Part shown: in pieces, positions 54,494 to 64,000 of the stretch
Position numbering within the stretch: position 1 is the stretch's first letter
Layout: each line of letters opens with the position of its first letter
Assembly: GCF_014698825.1 (NCBI RefSeq)
Contig: NZ_JACJTT010000001.1
Coordinates: 124,001-188,000 of the forward strand
Origin: Richelia sinica FACHB-800
Lineage (GTDB): Bacteria; Cyanobacteriota; Cyanobacteriia; Cyanobacteriales; Nostocaceae
Direction of reading: 5' to 3'
DNA: 64,000 bases
The notes under the pieces: model-generated
Seen by the model: only the letters and a program-made list of their open reading frames with translations
Databases searched by the model: none
Told to the model about the DNA's origin: nothing
Translations under genes and position numbers: made by a program

Positions 54494-55513
54494 ATGAATA
54501 TTTATTTCCCTAAACTGGCATTTTTAATATTATTCTTTATACCTGCAATCACAAGCTGTAATAATACTAATAACTCAACCCTCAATAGTACATCATCGCC
54601 AACATCAACTGCCGCAGAATACCCCACAGAAACTATTAGTATTATGGTTCCTGCTGCTCCTGGTGGTGGTTGGGATAAAACAGCAAGAGCGATGCAATCA
54701 GCATTAAGTACCGTCACTAAACAAAAAACTGAAGTTTATAATGTTCCAGGTGCAGGTGGAACAATTGGTTTAGCTAAATTTATTAATGATAATGCTGGTA
54801 AACCTCATCAATTGATGGTCATGGGTTCGGTGATGGTGGGAGCAATAGAAACTAATAAATCACCAGTGAAATTAAATCAAGTTACACCCATTGCTGCCTT
54901 AACATCTGAATCATTAGCGATCGCTGTCCCTGCTCAATCAAAGTATCAAAATTTACAACAACTAATCCAAGATTTTAAAACTGACCCTACTGCTATTAGT
55001 TGGGGTGGTGGTGCTGTGGGTGGAACTGACCATATTTTAGTGGGATTAATTGCTAAAGAAACAGGTGTTAATTCTCAGAAAATTAATTATATTGCTCATG
55101 CTGGTGGGGGTGAAGCCTTAGCGGCTATTCTTTCTAATGCAGTGACTGTTGGTGTTTCTAGCGTGTCTGAATTTAAACCCCAAATTGAAGCAGGAACAAT
55201 GCGATTATTGGCAGTATCTAGTGATGCTAAATTGCCAGGAATAAATGCTCCTACTTTGAAGGAGCAAGGACTCAATATTACACTATCTAACTGGCGGGCT
55301 GTGGTTGCACCTCCTCAGCTTTCATCTCCACAAACTGCGGCAATTGTGGCAGTCATGAAAAAAATGTATAATAGCCCCAAATGGCAAGAAGCATTAAAAC
55401 AGAATAATTGGCAAGATAGCTTTAAAACTGATGGTGATTTGCAAAAGTTTTTAAATGAAGAGTCTATTAAAACCCAAACAGTATTAAAGGATATCGGTTT
55501 AATTAATAAGTGA
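54494..55513 (+). CDS. tctC: TctC-type tripartite transporter solute-binding lipoprotein
   Basis: 339 residues. A lipoprotein signal ends at Cys22 (FIPAITSC), followed by a Ser/Thr/Asn-rich linker. The mature domain is a Bug/TctC protein: ISIMVPAAPGGGWDKTARAM, NVPGAGGTIGLAKF, WGGGAVGGTDHILVG and IAHAGGGEALAAILSN. Family members bind citrate, tricarballylate or other carboxylates, sometimes sulfonated aromatics. First gene of tctC-tctB-tctA; six bases separate it from tctB. Confidence 0.92.
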   Translation: MNIYFPKLAFLILFFIPAITSCNNTNNSTLNSTSSPTSTAAEYPTETISIMVPAAPGGGWDKTARAMQSALSTVTKQKTEVYNVPGAGGTIGLAKFINDNAGKPHQLMVMGSVMVGAIETNKSPVKLNQVTPIAALTSESLAIAVPAQSKYQNLQQLIQDFKTDPTAISWGGGAVGGTDHILVGLIAKETGVNSQKINYIAHAGGGEALAAILSNAVTVGVSSVSEFKPQIEAGTMRLLAVSSDAKLPGINAPTLKEQGLNITLSNWRAVVAPPQLSSPQTAAIVAVMKKMYNSPKWQEALKQNNWQDSFKTDGDLQKFLNEESIKTQTVLKDIGLINK

Positions 55514-55519
55514 AATTTC

Positions 55520-56023
55520 ATGAAGGAAATTCATCCACGACAAATCAAACGAGGTCTCAAGGAACTGCGGTTAGTTGCCGTAGCAGTGATATTGTTAGGA
55601 ATTTTCACAGTTGAGCAAACTAGAAAAATTCCCGCTGTTCAAGGTTTTGTTGTGGTTAGTCCGCAGGTTTTTCCTACCATTGTTTCTGTGGGTCTGCTAT
55701 TGTTGGGTATCTTTCTATTTATTCGTACTACTATCAAACCAGATGAAAATTTAGGTAAACAGATAGTGCAAACAGGGGAAACTGACTGGCTAACGGTAAT
55801 TTTGATTATTATTGTTTTAAGTTTATATCCGTGGGTATTTAGTTCTTTGGGTTATATTATCGGCACAAGTTTATTTTTTCCCGTAGTAGCCAGAATTTTA
55901 GGTAGTACAAAAACCCAGACGGACTTTATTGCAGGTGGTATCCTCTCCATAATTATCTATTTTGGGTTTACTCACTTTTTAGGTGTGCGCTTACCGTCTG
56001 GTATTCTAGACTTTATTCTGTAA
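55520..56023 (+). CDS. tctB: TctB-type small membrane subunit
   Basis: 167 residues with four membrane segments (about 18-36, 52-68, 90-108 and 115-160, the last region containing two). The QGFVVVSPQVFPTIVSVGLLL stretch near residue 45 is typical of TctB. It lies between tctC and tctA with short gaps and should form the small membrane component of the tripartite carrier. Confidence 0.85.
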   Translation: MKEIHPRQIKRGLKELRLVAVAVILLGIFTVEQTRKIPAVQGFVVVSPQVFPTIVSVGLLLLGIFLFIRTTIKPDENLGKQIVQTGETDWLTVILIIIVLSLYPWVFSSLGYIIGTSLFFPVVARILGSTKTQTDFIAGGILSIIIYFGFTHFLGVRLPSGILDFIL

Positions 56024-56047
56024 TTAAAAGCTGGTAAAAACCCACAA

Positions 56048-57586
56048 ATGGATGTTGTAGGACATTTACTCCATGGATTTGCTTTAGCACTCAAACCAGA
56101 ACATTTATTATTAGCTTTTCTTGGCACTAGCTTAGGCACGTTAGTCGGTGTTCTCCCTGGTATTGGCCCAGCTTTAACTGTTACATTATTACTACCTTTA
56201 ACCTACAAATTCGACCCCAACGGCGCATTTATTATGTTCGCGGGTATTTATTACGGGGCGATGTATGGCGGTTCTACTACATCAATTTTACTGAATACTC
56301 CTGGAGAGTCAGCCTCGGTTGCTACGACAATTGAAGGCTTTCAAATGGCTAAGGCTGGAAGAGGAGGTGCTGCACTCACTACTTCTGCTATGGGTTCTTT
56401 TGTCGGGGGAACAATTTCGACTATTGCTATTACTTTTGTTGCACCTTTTGTCGCCAAATTAGCTTTATTATTTCAACCAGCAGATTATTTTGCATTGACG
56501 GTTTTGGCATTTACTAGTGTTACTGCTTTAGTTGGTTCATCTCTGCTCAAAAGTTTGATTAGTTTATTTTTTGGTTTATTTATTGGACTGATAGGCATTG
56601 ATACGTTAACTGGGCAACCAAGGTTAACTTTTGGCATTCCCCAATTACTAGATGGACTGGATATTGTAGTTGTGGCGGTGGGTTTATTTGCTGTAGGTGA
56701 AGCATTATATGTTGCTAGTAAACTCCGCTATGCACCAGAAGAAATTATTCCTGTGAAGGGAAAAATTGGCATGACTAGTCAAGAATGGCGACGGTCTATT
56801 GTGCCTTGGCTTCGTGGAACGATGATTGGGTTTCCTTTAGGTACATTGCCTATTGGGGGGGCAGAGATTCCGACATTTATTAGTTATAGTTTAGAAAGAT
56901 GGCTATCTAAATATAAGGAAGAATTTGGCAAAGGTGCAATTGAAGGTGTGGCTGGGCCAGAAGCTGCTAATAATGCAGCTTTTTCTGGTGTTCTAGTCCC
57001 ATTACTAACTTTAGGTATTCCCACTTCCTCAACTGCGGCGATTTTATTAGTAGCTTTTCAAATTTATAATCTGCAACCTGGCCCTTTACTGTTTCAGAAT
57101 TCTCCAGATTTAGTTTGGACATTAATTGCTAGTTTATATATTGGCAATGTGATGTTATTAATTCTCAATTTACCTTTAATTCGGATTTGGATAAAAATAT
57201 TAGAAATTCCCCGTGGGCTTTTATATGCAGGGATTTTAGTTTTTGCTACCTTGGGAGTTTATAGTTTAGCCAATAGCGTGATTGATGTTTTATTGATGTA
57301 CTTGTTAGGTGTAATTGGCTTTTTTATGCGTCGTTATGATTTTCCTATTGCACCTATGATTCTCGGTGCTATTCTGGTGGATATGATGGAATCACAATTA
57401 CGCCGAGCTTTATCTATTAGTCGTGGAGATGTTTCTATATTTTTAAATAGACCCATTGCATTAACTTTGTTAGTTTTGGCATTAGTGGTGTTGGTTATAC
57501 CTTATATTCCTAAAATATTAGCTATTTTACGTGGAGAGAAAGCCAAGGCTGATCGTATTATTTTGAGTGATGGAAATGAGGATTAA
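56048..57586 (+). CDS. tctA: TctA-type large membrane subunit
   Basis: 512 residues, about 12 membrane segments. Diagnostic blocks are [40 protein letters not shown] followed by [30 protein letters not shown] and [17 protein letters not shown]. It is the translocating subunit of the tripartite tricarboxylate transporter, driven by an ion gradient. Its stop codon overlaps the stop of the convergent hybrid kinase (shared TTAA). The usual TctD-TctE two-component genes are not present, but a large kinase is immediately convergent. Confidence 0.95.
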   Translation: MDVVGHLLHGFALALKPEHLLLAFLGTSLGTLVGVLPGIGPALTVTLLLPLTYKFDPNGAFIMFAGIYYGAMYGGSTTSILLNTPGESASVATTIEGFQMAKAGRGGAALTTSAMGSFVGGTISTIAITFVAPFVAKLALLFQPADYFALTVLAFTSVTALVGSSLLKSLISLFFGLFIGLIGIDTLTGQPRLTFGIPQLLDGLDIVVVAVGLFAVGEALYVASKLRYAPEEIIPVKGKIGMTSQEWRRSIVPWLRGTMIGFPLGTLPIGGAEIPTFISYSLERWLSKYKEEFGKGAIEGVAGPEAANNAAFSGVLVPLLTLGIPTSSTAAILLVAFQIYNLQPGPLLFQNSPDLVWTLIASLYIGNVMLLILNLPLIRIWIKILEIPRGLLYAGILVFATLGVYSLANSVIDVLLMYLLGVIGFFMRRYDFPIAPMILGAILVDMMESQLRRALSISRGDVSIFLNRPIALTLLVLALVVLVIPYIPKILAILRGEKAKADRIILSDGNED

Positions 57587-60500
57587 TTATGCTGCTGCAA
57601 ATATTGCACACATAATTGCACTATGGTTTCAAATCTAAATTCTCGCACTACTTCTGTTAACGCTTTAGCTAAACAGCTATGATGAGCGGGAATTTGCGCG
57701 ATTAATTCTGTAGTTTGACGCTGACTACATTTACTTGCAGCTTTATGTAGTTGGGAAATCCATTCTGGTGTCATCACCTCTAAGGATGACGATTGTAAGT
57801 TAAATTCAGGTAAATTTTCTGGTTTAACTTCTGAAGCTGTTTTTGTTTCTGCGTAAATGTAACGTAGTCCTAAATGTTCAGCTAGTTTATTGAGTAGAAA
57901 TTCTTCCCGGAAGGGCTTGCGAATAAAGTCATCACAACCAATGGAAAGTATATAGGAGCGTTGCTCTTCAAAAGCACTAGCAGTCAAAGCAATGATTTTA
58001 CATGTGGGTTGTAGTGATGTTGATTTTTGAGCTTCTAAAGAGCGAATTTGCTGTGTTGCTTCATAACCGTTCATCACAGGCATTTGTATATCCATAAAAA
58101 TGAGATGGGGTTGATAACGCTGCCACATATTCACCCCTTCTTGACCATTTTCGGCTGCATATACTTGAAATCCTAATGGTTCTAATAGTTCAACTAAGAG
58201 TTGTTTGCTCTCCCATTGATTTTCCACTACTAGTATTCTGTATATGGGTTGATCAGCAGCCAAGCGCAAAACTCGATTGGTATGAATTTGAGTATTAGTC
58301 CAACTAGTTTGACCATATTCAGCTTGAATTCGGAATGTAAAAATAGTCCCTTGATTGACAAAGCTTTGAACGGTGATTTCTCCGCCCATAAGTTTGACAA
58401 ATTTTTGGCTAATTGCCAGTCCTAAACCTGTACCTTCATGGGAGTGGGCAGTGCGGGTTTGAACGAAGGGTGTAAATAAGCGTTGGAGGTCTTCTGGAGC
58501 GATACCAGGGCCGGTATCTTCTACTTCAAATATCAAAGAGAAAGAATTCGCGAAATTCAGGGGATTTGTTTCTGAGTCTGGATGTATTTCTTTTTTTACT
58601 CTGAGTGTGATGACTCCTTGTTTTGTAAATTTAATAGCATTGCCTAAGAGATTTAGTAATACTTGACGGAGTTTAACTTCATCGGTAGTGATGTATTGGG
58701 GAACGTCGGGAGCACAATGAAAGAAAAGTTGTAATTGTTTGTTGGTGGCTTTGAGACGCAGTAATTCTTCAAGGTTTTCGAGCAGATAATAGAGGTCAAA
58801 ATTGGTGGGATTGAGTTTGATTCTTCCCGCTTCAATTTTCGACATTTCCAAGACATCGTTAATCAGTTCTAGAAGATGTTGACCACTCCGATTAATAATA
58901 TTCAGATGTTCTTGATGTTTTTGATTGAGGGCTGTGTCCCGACTCATAACTTGAGTAAAACCAAGAATTGCATTTAATGGTGTTCTTAGTTCATGGCTCA
59001 TGTTAGCTAAAAATTCACTTTTAGCTCTATTTGCTGATTCGGCTGCGTCTCTAGCTTTTTCTAGTTCTGTTGATTGTTGTTGAATTTGGGCAAATAGTTC
59101 TGCTTGTTGCAGGGCTATTCCTAATTGATTACTAATATGGGTGATGAGATTAATTTCGTTGCGTTGCCATTGTCGGAAACTAGAGTTTTGATAAGCCCCC
59201 AATAGTCCCCATAGTTGGTCAGCTTGGAAGATGGGAACAATGGTGTAGGCTTGGACTCCCATGTGCACTAACATGCTGCGATAGCATTCAGACAGTTCTG
59301 CTTCGTAAATATTATTAACCACAAAATTGGGGGCAGATAATATTAATTCGCCTTGGCTTTGTTGAATGTAAGTATCAGTAAATAAAGCAGATTGCATTCT
59401 GCTCAAATTACATACTTGGGGATTATTTGCGTCTAAATATAATTCTTGTTGAAGTAGAGGTTGCCATGGTTTGCCTACGGATTCAGCAACAAATTCACCA
59501 CTCCAGTCTGGGTGGAATCGGTAAATGACGACGCGATCGCATTTCAATAACTGTCGCAATTCGTCGGTGGTAGAGCGGAAGATTTGTTCAATATCCAGGG
59601 TCTGACGCATTCTTTCCACAACTCGCAAAATAGCTCTTTGCTGTTTGGCATTCTGTTGTAGAGCATCCTCAAATAATTGTCGTTCTAATTCGGCTCCTGC
59701 ACGTGCGGCAAAGATTCTCAGAATCAATTCTGTATTCTGGTCTTTGTCCATTGACTTGGTATCCAGAACATTGAGGTGTCCGACGATATTGCCTAGAGAA
59801 TCAGATAAGGGAATTCCCAAATAGCTTTCTACTTGCAATTGCACGAGATATTCATCGGTGGGAAAACAATGTTGGACTTGACTAGGGTAGTAAACTACCT
59901 CTCCTGCTAATACTTGTTCACAAGGAGTACCAGCTAAATCATATTCCCATTCTTGACTAAACTCTTCTCCTTGCCAAAATGCTAAGGTTCTGACTCTTGT
60001 TTTTCTTTCATCTACGAAGCGAGCAATACCAGCATAACGAACTTGTAACACTTCTGCTAAATAGCGGACTAGGGAATGAAAGAACTCATTACCTGTTTTG
60101 GCAGCAGTGCCTTCTACGATTAATTGCAAAGCTTTTTCTTGGAGTTTGCGTTCGGTAATATCTTCGGAAATACCCAATAGATATTGAGGTTTGCCAGCTT
60201 CGTCTAAAATCGGCAGTTTCTTAGTATGAAGAATGCGTGTACCATTGATGGGAGTATGAATAGGTTCTTCAGGAATATCTAAGAGGATACCTGCCGATAA
60301 TACTTCTTGGTCTTTACTGGTAAAGAAATCAGCTTCTGCTTGGGGAAAAAAATCGTAGTCGTTTTTACCTATTAACTGTTCTTTGGAATACCCCAATAAT
60401 TCTTCACCGGCTTTGTTCAAGCGCACAAATCTAAGGTCTTGGGCATCCTTGACAAAAATCATGTCGGGGATGTTTTCGATGATGGAATCTAAGAATAGTT

Positions 60501-62319
60501 GGGTTTGACGGATTTCTTCTTCTTGTCGTTTGCGATCGCTAATATCGGTGTAGGCCCCAATGCGTCTAATGGCTTTGCCCTGTTTATCCCACATAGCCTG
60601 AGCACGTTCTAGCACCCACTTGTAGCTGCCATCTTTGCATAGCATTCTATACTCTTGAATAAAGCCAGGGGTAGCTCGATTAATATGGCATTGATGAGCA
60701 TAAATCACTGAATCTAAATCATCTGGATGAATGCGCTTGACCCACGCGTTGACATGATTCTCAATTTCATGATCTGCATAGCCTAAGATTTCTTTCCACC
60801 TCACTGAGTAAAAAGCTTCTAAGGTTTGTAAGTTGACATCATAAATACCATCTTGACTAGCTTGAATTGCTAATTGCCAACGCTCTTCACTTTTTCTGAG
60901 TTCTTCTTCGGCTTGTTGACGTTTAAGTTCTATTTGATTAGCACTAATAAATTTACCGATACTTTGAGCCATTAATTCAATAATTTCTTTTTCATGGCTG
61001 TTAAATTTTTCTGGTCTAGGATCAGTAGAAAAAAAGCATAAAGTCCCGTATATATTCCCATCCACCCAAATCGGTGTGCCAATGTATGATTCTAGTTTCA
61101 TACTTTGGTAAAGTGGATGACAACACATGTCTTCCATCTCTCCCACATGGTCAAAGGATACAGTTTTTTCTTGTTCTACAACTTTGCCACAATAGGCATC
61201 TTCGAGGCTAATTTCTAATCCAGGCACTAAATTAGCGAACTCTGATTTAACAGCCAAAAAAGAGTATTTTTCATGGTTGACTTTACCGACAGCACCAGCA
61301 GAAAATCTTAAAACTTTACATCCTGTCATTAAATAATCTAAAAACAGTTCATCGAAATTAATAAAATCTGTCATATTAATTCGATGTAACTCTTTCAAAC
61401 TATTACTAAAATCAGCTAAAGCCTGGGTTTTTTTCAATAGTTCTGCTTCTGCTAACTTGCGATTTGTAATATCACGATATTGCCACAGATGACCTTGATA
61501 TTCTTGCTGGTCGAAAATGGGAATATAATCTCGTTCGTAGATACTTCCGTCCAAAAATTGAATTTCTTCAGCTACCACTGGTTGTTTTTGATTAACAACT
61601 TCTGTAATGCGTTCTCCAAACTTCACAGGATCGAGAAAGAGATAGTCACATTTTTGGGCTATTTGAGAGCAATCAGCACCTAGTAGTTCTTGGGGAGATA
61701 CTGCTAGTTCAAAGGTATAACAGAATTCTTGATTGAGTAGAGCGATTTGCCGATTTTCATCCTCTACTAACACTGCTGCTTGCAAATTTTCAATCAAAAT
61801 TGACAGTCGGGAGGTAGCTTTACGTAATTTCTCCTGTGCTTGTTTTAAATCCTCCAGAGCGCGATCGCGTTCATAGATTCCCTGTTGCAGCTGTTGATTT
61901 TGCTCTCGTAACTGCCTTTGCAACCTTTGTATTCGCAGTTGATTTTCCACTCTCACGATTACTTCTTGTGCTTGAAAAGGCTTAGGAATGTAATCAGCAC
62001 CACCAACTGTAAAGGCTTTGACTTTATCTAATGGTTCATCTAGGGCACTGATGAAAATAACTGGTATATCACGGGTTTTTTCACTGGATTTAAGGGTTTG
62101 ACAAACCTCATAGCCATCCATATCGGTCATCATAATATCCAGCAAAATTAAATCTGGCAATTTTGCTTGCACGGACATGAGGGCTAAATGAGCATCTGGT
62201 GCAGACCTGACTTTATAGCCAGCATTGGCAAGCACCTTGGATAGTAAAACTAAATTGACAGGATTGTCATCAACTACCAAAATATTAGCTGGTGAGGGCA
62301 GAATTTGTAGCTGACTCAT
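57583..62319 (-). CDS. large hybrid histidine kinase: REC-PAS-GAF-PAS-PAS-GAF-GAF-HK-REC
   Basis: 1578 residues, cytoplasmic. Receiver 1 at about 10-128 (Asp61), a coiled coil, PAS at about 175-290, GAF at about 310-465, PAS at about 480-600 and about 605-730, GAF at about 750-885, and a cyanobacteriochrome-like GAF at about 905-1080 with Cys1012. HisKA has His1109 ([16 protein letters not shown]); the ATPase domain has [16 protein letters not shown] and GTGLGLAI. Receiver 2 has Asp1410 ([15 protein letters not shown]). A helical HPt-like tail without the usual H-x-L-K-G phospho-site ends the protein. It likely integrates light or small-molecule cues. Convergent with tctA. Confidence 0.9.
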   Translation of the reverse strand: MSQLQILPSPANILVVDDNPVNLVLLSKVLANAGYKVRSAPDAHLALMSVQAKLPDLILLDIMMTDMDGYEVCQTLKSSEKTRDIPVIFISALDEPLDKVKAFTVGGADYIPKPFQAQEVIVRVENQLRIQRLQRQLREQNQQLQQGIYERDRALEDLKQAQEKLRKATSRLSILIENLQAAVLVEDENRQIALLNQEFCYTFELAVSPQELLGADCSQIAQKCDYLFLDPVKFGERITEVVNQKQPVVAEEIQFLDGSIYERDYIPIFDQQEYQGHLWQYRDITNRKLAEAELLKKTQALADFSNSLKELHRINMTDFINFDELFLDYLMTGCKVLRFSAGAVGKVNHEKYSFLAVKSEFANLVPGLEISLEDAYCGKVVEQEKTVSFDHVGEMEDMCCHPLYQSMKLESYIGTPIWVDGNIYGTLCFFSTDPRPEKFNSHEKEIIELMAQSIGKFISANQIELKRQQAEEELRKSEERWQLAIQASQDGIYDVNLQTLEAFYSVRWKEILGYADHEIENHVNAWVKRIHPDDLDSVIYAHQCHINRATPGFIQEYRMLCKDGSYKWVLERAQAMWDKQGKAIRRIGAYTDISDRKRQEEEIRQTQLFLDSIIENIPDMIFVKDAQDLRFVRLNKAGEELLGYSKEQLIGKNDYDFFPQAEADFFTSKDQEVLSAGILLDIPEEPIHTPINGTRILHTKKLPILDEAGKPQYLLGISEDITERKLQEKALQLIVEGTAAKTGNEFFHSLVRYLAEVLQVRYAGIARFVDERKTRVRTLAFWQGEEFSQEWEYDLAGTPCEQVLAGEVVYYPSQVQHCFPTDEYLVQLQVESYLGIPLSDSLGNIVGHLNVLDTKSMDKDQNTELILRIFAARAGAELERQLFEDALQQNAKQQRAILRVVERMRQTLDIEQIFRSTTDELRQLLKCDRVVIYRFHPDWSGEFVAESVGKPWQPLLQQELYLDANNPQVCNLSRMQSALFTDTYIQQSQGELILSAPNFVVNNIYEAELSECYRSMLVHMGVQAYTIVPIFQADQLWGLLGAYQNSSFRQWQRNEINLITHISNQLGIALQQAELFAQIQQQSTELEKARDAAESANRAKSEFLANMSHELRTPLNAILGFTQVMSRDTALNQKHQEHLNIINRSGQHLLELINDVLEMSKIEAGRIKLNPTNFDLYYLLENLEELLRLKATNKQLQLFFHCAPDVPQYITTDEVKLRQVLLNLLGNAIKFTKQGVITLRVKKEIHPDSETNPLNFANSFSLIFEVEDTGPGIAPEDLQRLFTPFVQTRTAHSHEGTGLGLAISQKFVKLMGGEITVQSFVNQGTIFTFRIQAEYGQTSWTNTQIHTNRVLRLAADQPIYRILVVENQWESKQLLVELLEPLGFQVYAAENGQEGVNMWQRYQPHLIFMDIQMPVMNGYEATQQIRSLEAQKSTSLQPTCKIIALTASAFEEQRSYILSIGCDDFIRKPFREEFLLNKLAEHLGLRYIYAETKTASEVKPENLPEFNLQSSSLEVMTPEWISQLHKAASKCSQRQTTELIAQIPAHHSCLAKALTEVVREFRFETIVQLCVQYLQQHN

Positions 62320-62430
62320 ACTGATCCTTGGTTAATTGGGAGTAGTAGGAGCGTTCTAGAGGATACATTGTGCATATTAATTTATTTTCTGTCTATGTAT
62401 ACTAATATTTAATTAATTATTTAAACCTAA

Positions 62431-64000
62431 TTAATTTTCTGGCTGTTGATGATTATTTTGGGATAACAGCAGTAGCTCATGGGTTAAATCCAAGATTTGA
62501 ATATATTGAAAATGATTAGTTAAATCAGTCAATTGGGAAGCTAAGGTGGGATGTTGGTTTTGAATTTGATCAATCAGAGACCAAATAACTTCTACATCTC
62601 CTTCTAGTGTAGATTGCTTGAGAGCTAGTAACCATTCTATCGGTAAGGAGAGAGCCAGGGATTCTAGAGGCAAATTGAAGCCAGTACCTCTATTGGCCGT
62701 TCCTGGTTTACGTGGATGTTCTGATTGATGAACGATTTGATGATATTGATAAAAATTAGAACTGTCTGACTCCGCTATGTGAACTGGAACTTCAAAACTG
62801 AATTTACTGCCTTGATGCAGTTGACTAGTAACTTGAATTTCACCACCCATTAATTCCACCAAATGACGGCTAATAGTCAAGCCTAAACCTGCACCTTCCA
62901 AGGGGGTTTTACCAGAGCGGGTCTGAATGAATGCTTCAAATATTTGCTGCTGCATTTCTGGAGAAATACCTGCACCAGTATCTTCTATTTCAAATTGAAG
63001 ATATGCGTTAACGGTAGATAAATAAAAATCAGGAGATTGAGTAAATTTATCAGCATCTGGCGGTGAGAAGTGGGCAAAAATACGTAAAGCTACTATTCCT
63101 ATTTCTGTAAATTTAATGGCATTACTAATGAGATTAATCAGAATTTGCCGTAACTTCAGTTGGTCAATGTAAATATAACGGGGTAAATAGTCAGATAACT
63201 CTACGACAAACTCGATTTGTTTTTGATTAGCGTTGAGGCTAAACATGACTTCTAAATCTTTGCACAGTTGATGGAGGTCACACTCCTGCGCTCTTAAGGT
63301 CATGTGTCCTGCTTCAATTTTCGACATATCAAGAATGCCATTGATCAGGTCTAATAGATGTTCGCCACTAGTGCGAATAAAGTCAATATATTCTTGGGTT
63401 TCCTCAGGGGCTTGTTGTGGTAAGGACAATAAATCACAAAAGCCTAAAATGGCTGTGAGGGGAGTCCGCAATTCATGACTCATGTTAGCGAGAAATGCAC
63501 TTTTGGCACGGTTAGCAGCTTCCGCAGCGGTCATTGCTTGCTGTAATTCTATTTCCGCTTGTTTGCGATCGCTAATGTCGGTCACCATTGCCAATGTACC
63601 GATATATTTACCATCCTCATCAAAAATTGGCGTGGTAGACATCATTGTCCAGACTAGAGAAGCATCTTGCCGTTTTAGCTTGACATCATGGTGTTGGGAA
63701 ATTCCTTGCTGTTGCTGTCCTAGATGATGTATTTCCTGTACTTGTTCATCCATGAAGGCAAATACATTCATTCCTGTCATTTCTGAAATCGTGTAGCCTA
63801 GCATCTGGGCTATTTTGGGATTGACAAAGCTGGTGTTATTAGCTGCGTCAATAATCCAAATTCCTTCATTAGCAGTTTCTACAATTTGACGATATCTCGC
63901 TTCACTTTGACGCAGAGCATAGTCAGCTTGTTGAATTTGTTGATACGCTAGTTCCCGTTGCTGAATTTCTTGTTGCAACCTTTGGGTTCGTTGTTGAACT
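62431..64000 (-). CDS. PAS histidine kinase, N-terminus outside the window
   Basis: The frame stays open to the last base, so the gene continues upstream. Visible parts, in order: a coiled coil, a PAS domain with PAC motif (ARYRQIVETANEGIWIID, GTLAMVTDISDRKQAE), HisKA ([16 protein letters not shown]), and an ATPase domain (NLISNAIKFTE, DTGAGI, GAGLGLTISRHLVELMGGEI). A helical tail (about the last 85 residues) resembles that of the kinase at 57583 but has no receiver before it. The two genes are adjacent paralogues on one strand, 111 bases apart, and may be co-transcribed. An upstream receiver or sensor domain may be present outside the window. Confidence 0.88.
   Translation of the reverse strand, partial: VQQRTQRLQQEIQQRELAYQQIQQADYALRQSEARYRQIVETANEGIWIIDAANNTSFVNPKIAQMLGYTISEMTGMNVFAFMDEQVQEIHHLGQQQQGISQHHDVKLKRQDASLVWTMMSTTPIFDEDGKYIGTLAMVTDISDRKQAEIELQQAMTAAEAANRAKSAFLANMSHELRTPLTAILGFCDLLSLPQQAPEETQEYIDFIRTSGEHLLDLINGILDMSKIEAGHMTLRAQECDLHQLCKDLEVMFSLNANQKQIEFVVELSDYLPRYIYIDQLKLRQILINLISNAIKFTEIGIVALRIFAHFSPPDADKFTQSPDFYLSTVNAYLQFEIEDTGAGISPEMQQQIFEAFIQTRSGKTPLEGAGLGLTISRHLVELMGGEIQVTSQLHQGSKFSFEVPVHIAESDSSNFYQYHQIVHQSEHPRKPGTANRGTGFNLPLESLALSLPIEWLLALKQSTLEGDVEVIWSLIDQIQNQHPTLASQLTDLTNHFQYIQILDLTHELLLLSQNNHQQPEN

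Noticed and set aside
1-64000. tRNA, rRNA, tmRNA or other large structural RNAs
   Set aside because: I looked through the spacers for cloverleaf arms and T-loop sequences and saw none; a covariance scan would be more sensitive.

Overview
The window is chromosomal DNA from a filamentous, probably heterocyst-forming cyanobacterium (order Nostocales). The evidence is a cyanobacterial NDH-1 subunit (NdhH), a Ycf37-like TPR protein, a cyAbrB regulator, a small protein resembling the heterocyst-frequency protein PatD, many GCGATCGC (HIP1) octamers in and between genes, short tandem heptamer repeats of the Nostoc/Calothrix STRR type, and AT-rich spacers. Most genes look like core or shell chromosomal genes. 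I see no tRNA, rRNA, prophage, transposase or CRISPR array.

Layout. 0-9 kb: the 5' end of a (p)ppGpp synthetase/hydrolase, divergent from a PatD-like gene; a HAMP histidine kinase; a fused DppD-DppF-type ABC ATPase translationally overlapping a methyltransferase; a GNAT acetyltransferase; ndhH; rsmH. 9-14 kb: a WD40-only protein built of 14 nearly identical 42-residue repeats, behind a Uma2-family gene interrupted by an in-frame TAA, then a second fused peptide-type ABC ATPase. 14-20.6 kb: a copper amine oxidase; the rpmI-rplT run with a solute-binding protein and a Ycf37-like protein downstream; pepP; sfsA. 20.7-27.5 kb: a GAF-GGDEF protein with a ruined GGDEF motif, a 2OG-Fe dioxygenase family protein, a NurA-domain protein, a HAD hydrolase and a Cache-HAMP histidine kinase.

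27.7-34 kb is one of the two most interesting parts. An NrtA/CmpA-type ABC transporter (permease, Tat-type lipoprotein, ATPase) is preceded by a ydaO-type (c-di-AMP) riboswitch. A second ydaO riboswitch lies between the ATPase and a universal stress protein on the same strand, so two c-di-AMP sensors appear to control one locus. 34-47 kb is mostly housekeeping: rnc, an ammonium transporter with a GTA-N8-TAC candidate NtcA site, an unknown membrane protein, a GT39 glycosyltransferase, a ClC-CBS channel, cyAbrB, an Rrf2 regulator, cbiB, pyrR and a lone response regulator. Small dispersed repeats lie between these genes.

47.6-57.6 kb is the second interesting part, an accessory-looking run on the plus strand: glutathione S-transferase, formylglycine-generating enzyme (FGE), an exported arylsulfatase carrying the Cys-type modification motif, a BASS-family transporter, a TIR-like protein, and a complete TctC-TctB-TctA tripartite carboxylate transporter. 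It reads as scavenging of sulfate esters or organic acids with a possible defence gene inserted. 57.6-64 kb holds two large PAS/GAF sensor kinases on the minus strand. The first has a cyanobacteriochrome-like GAF domain that keeps the bilin-binding cysteine; the second runs off the window.
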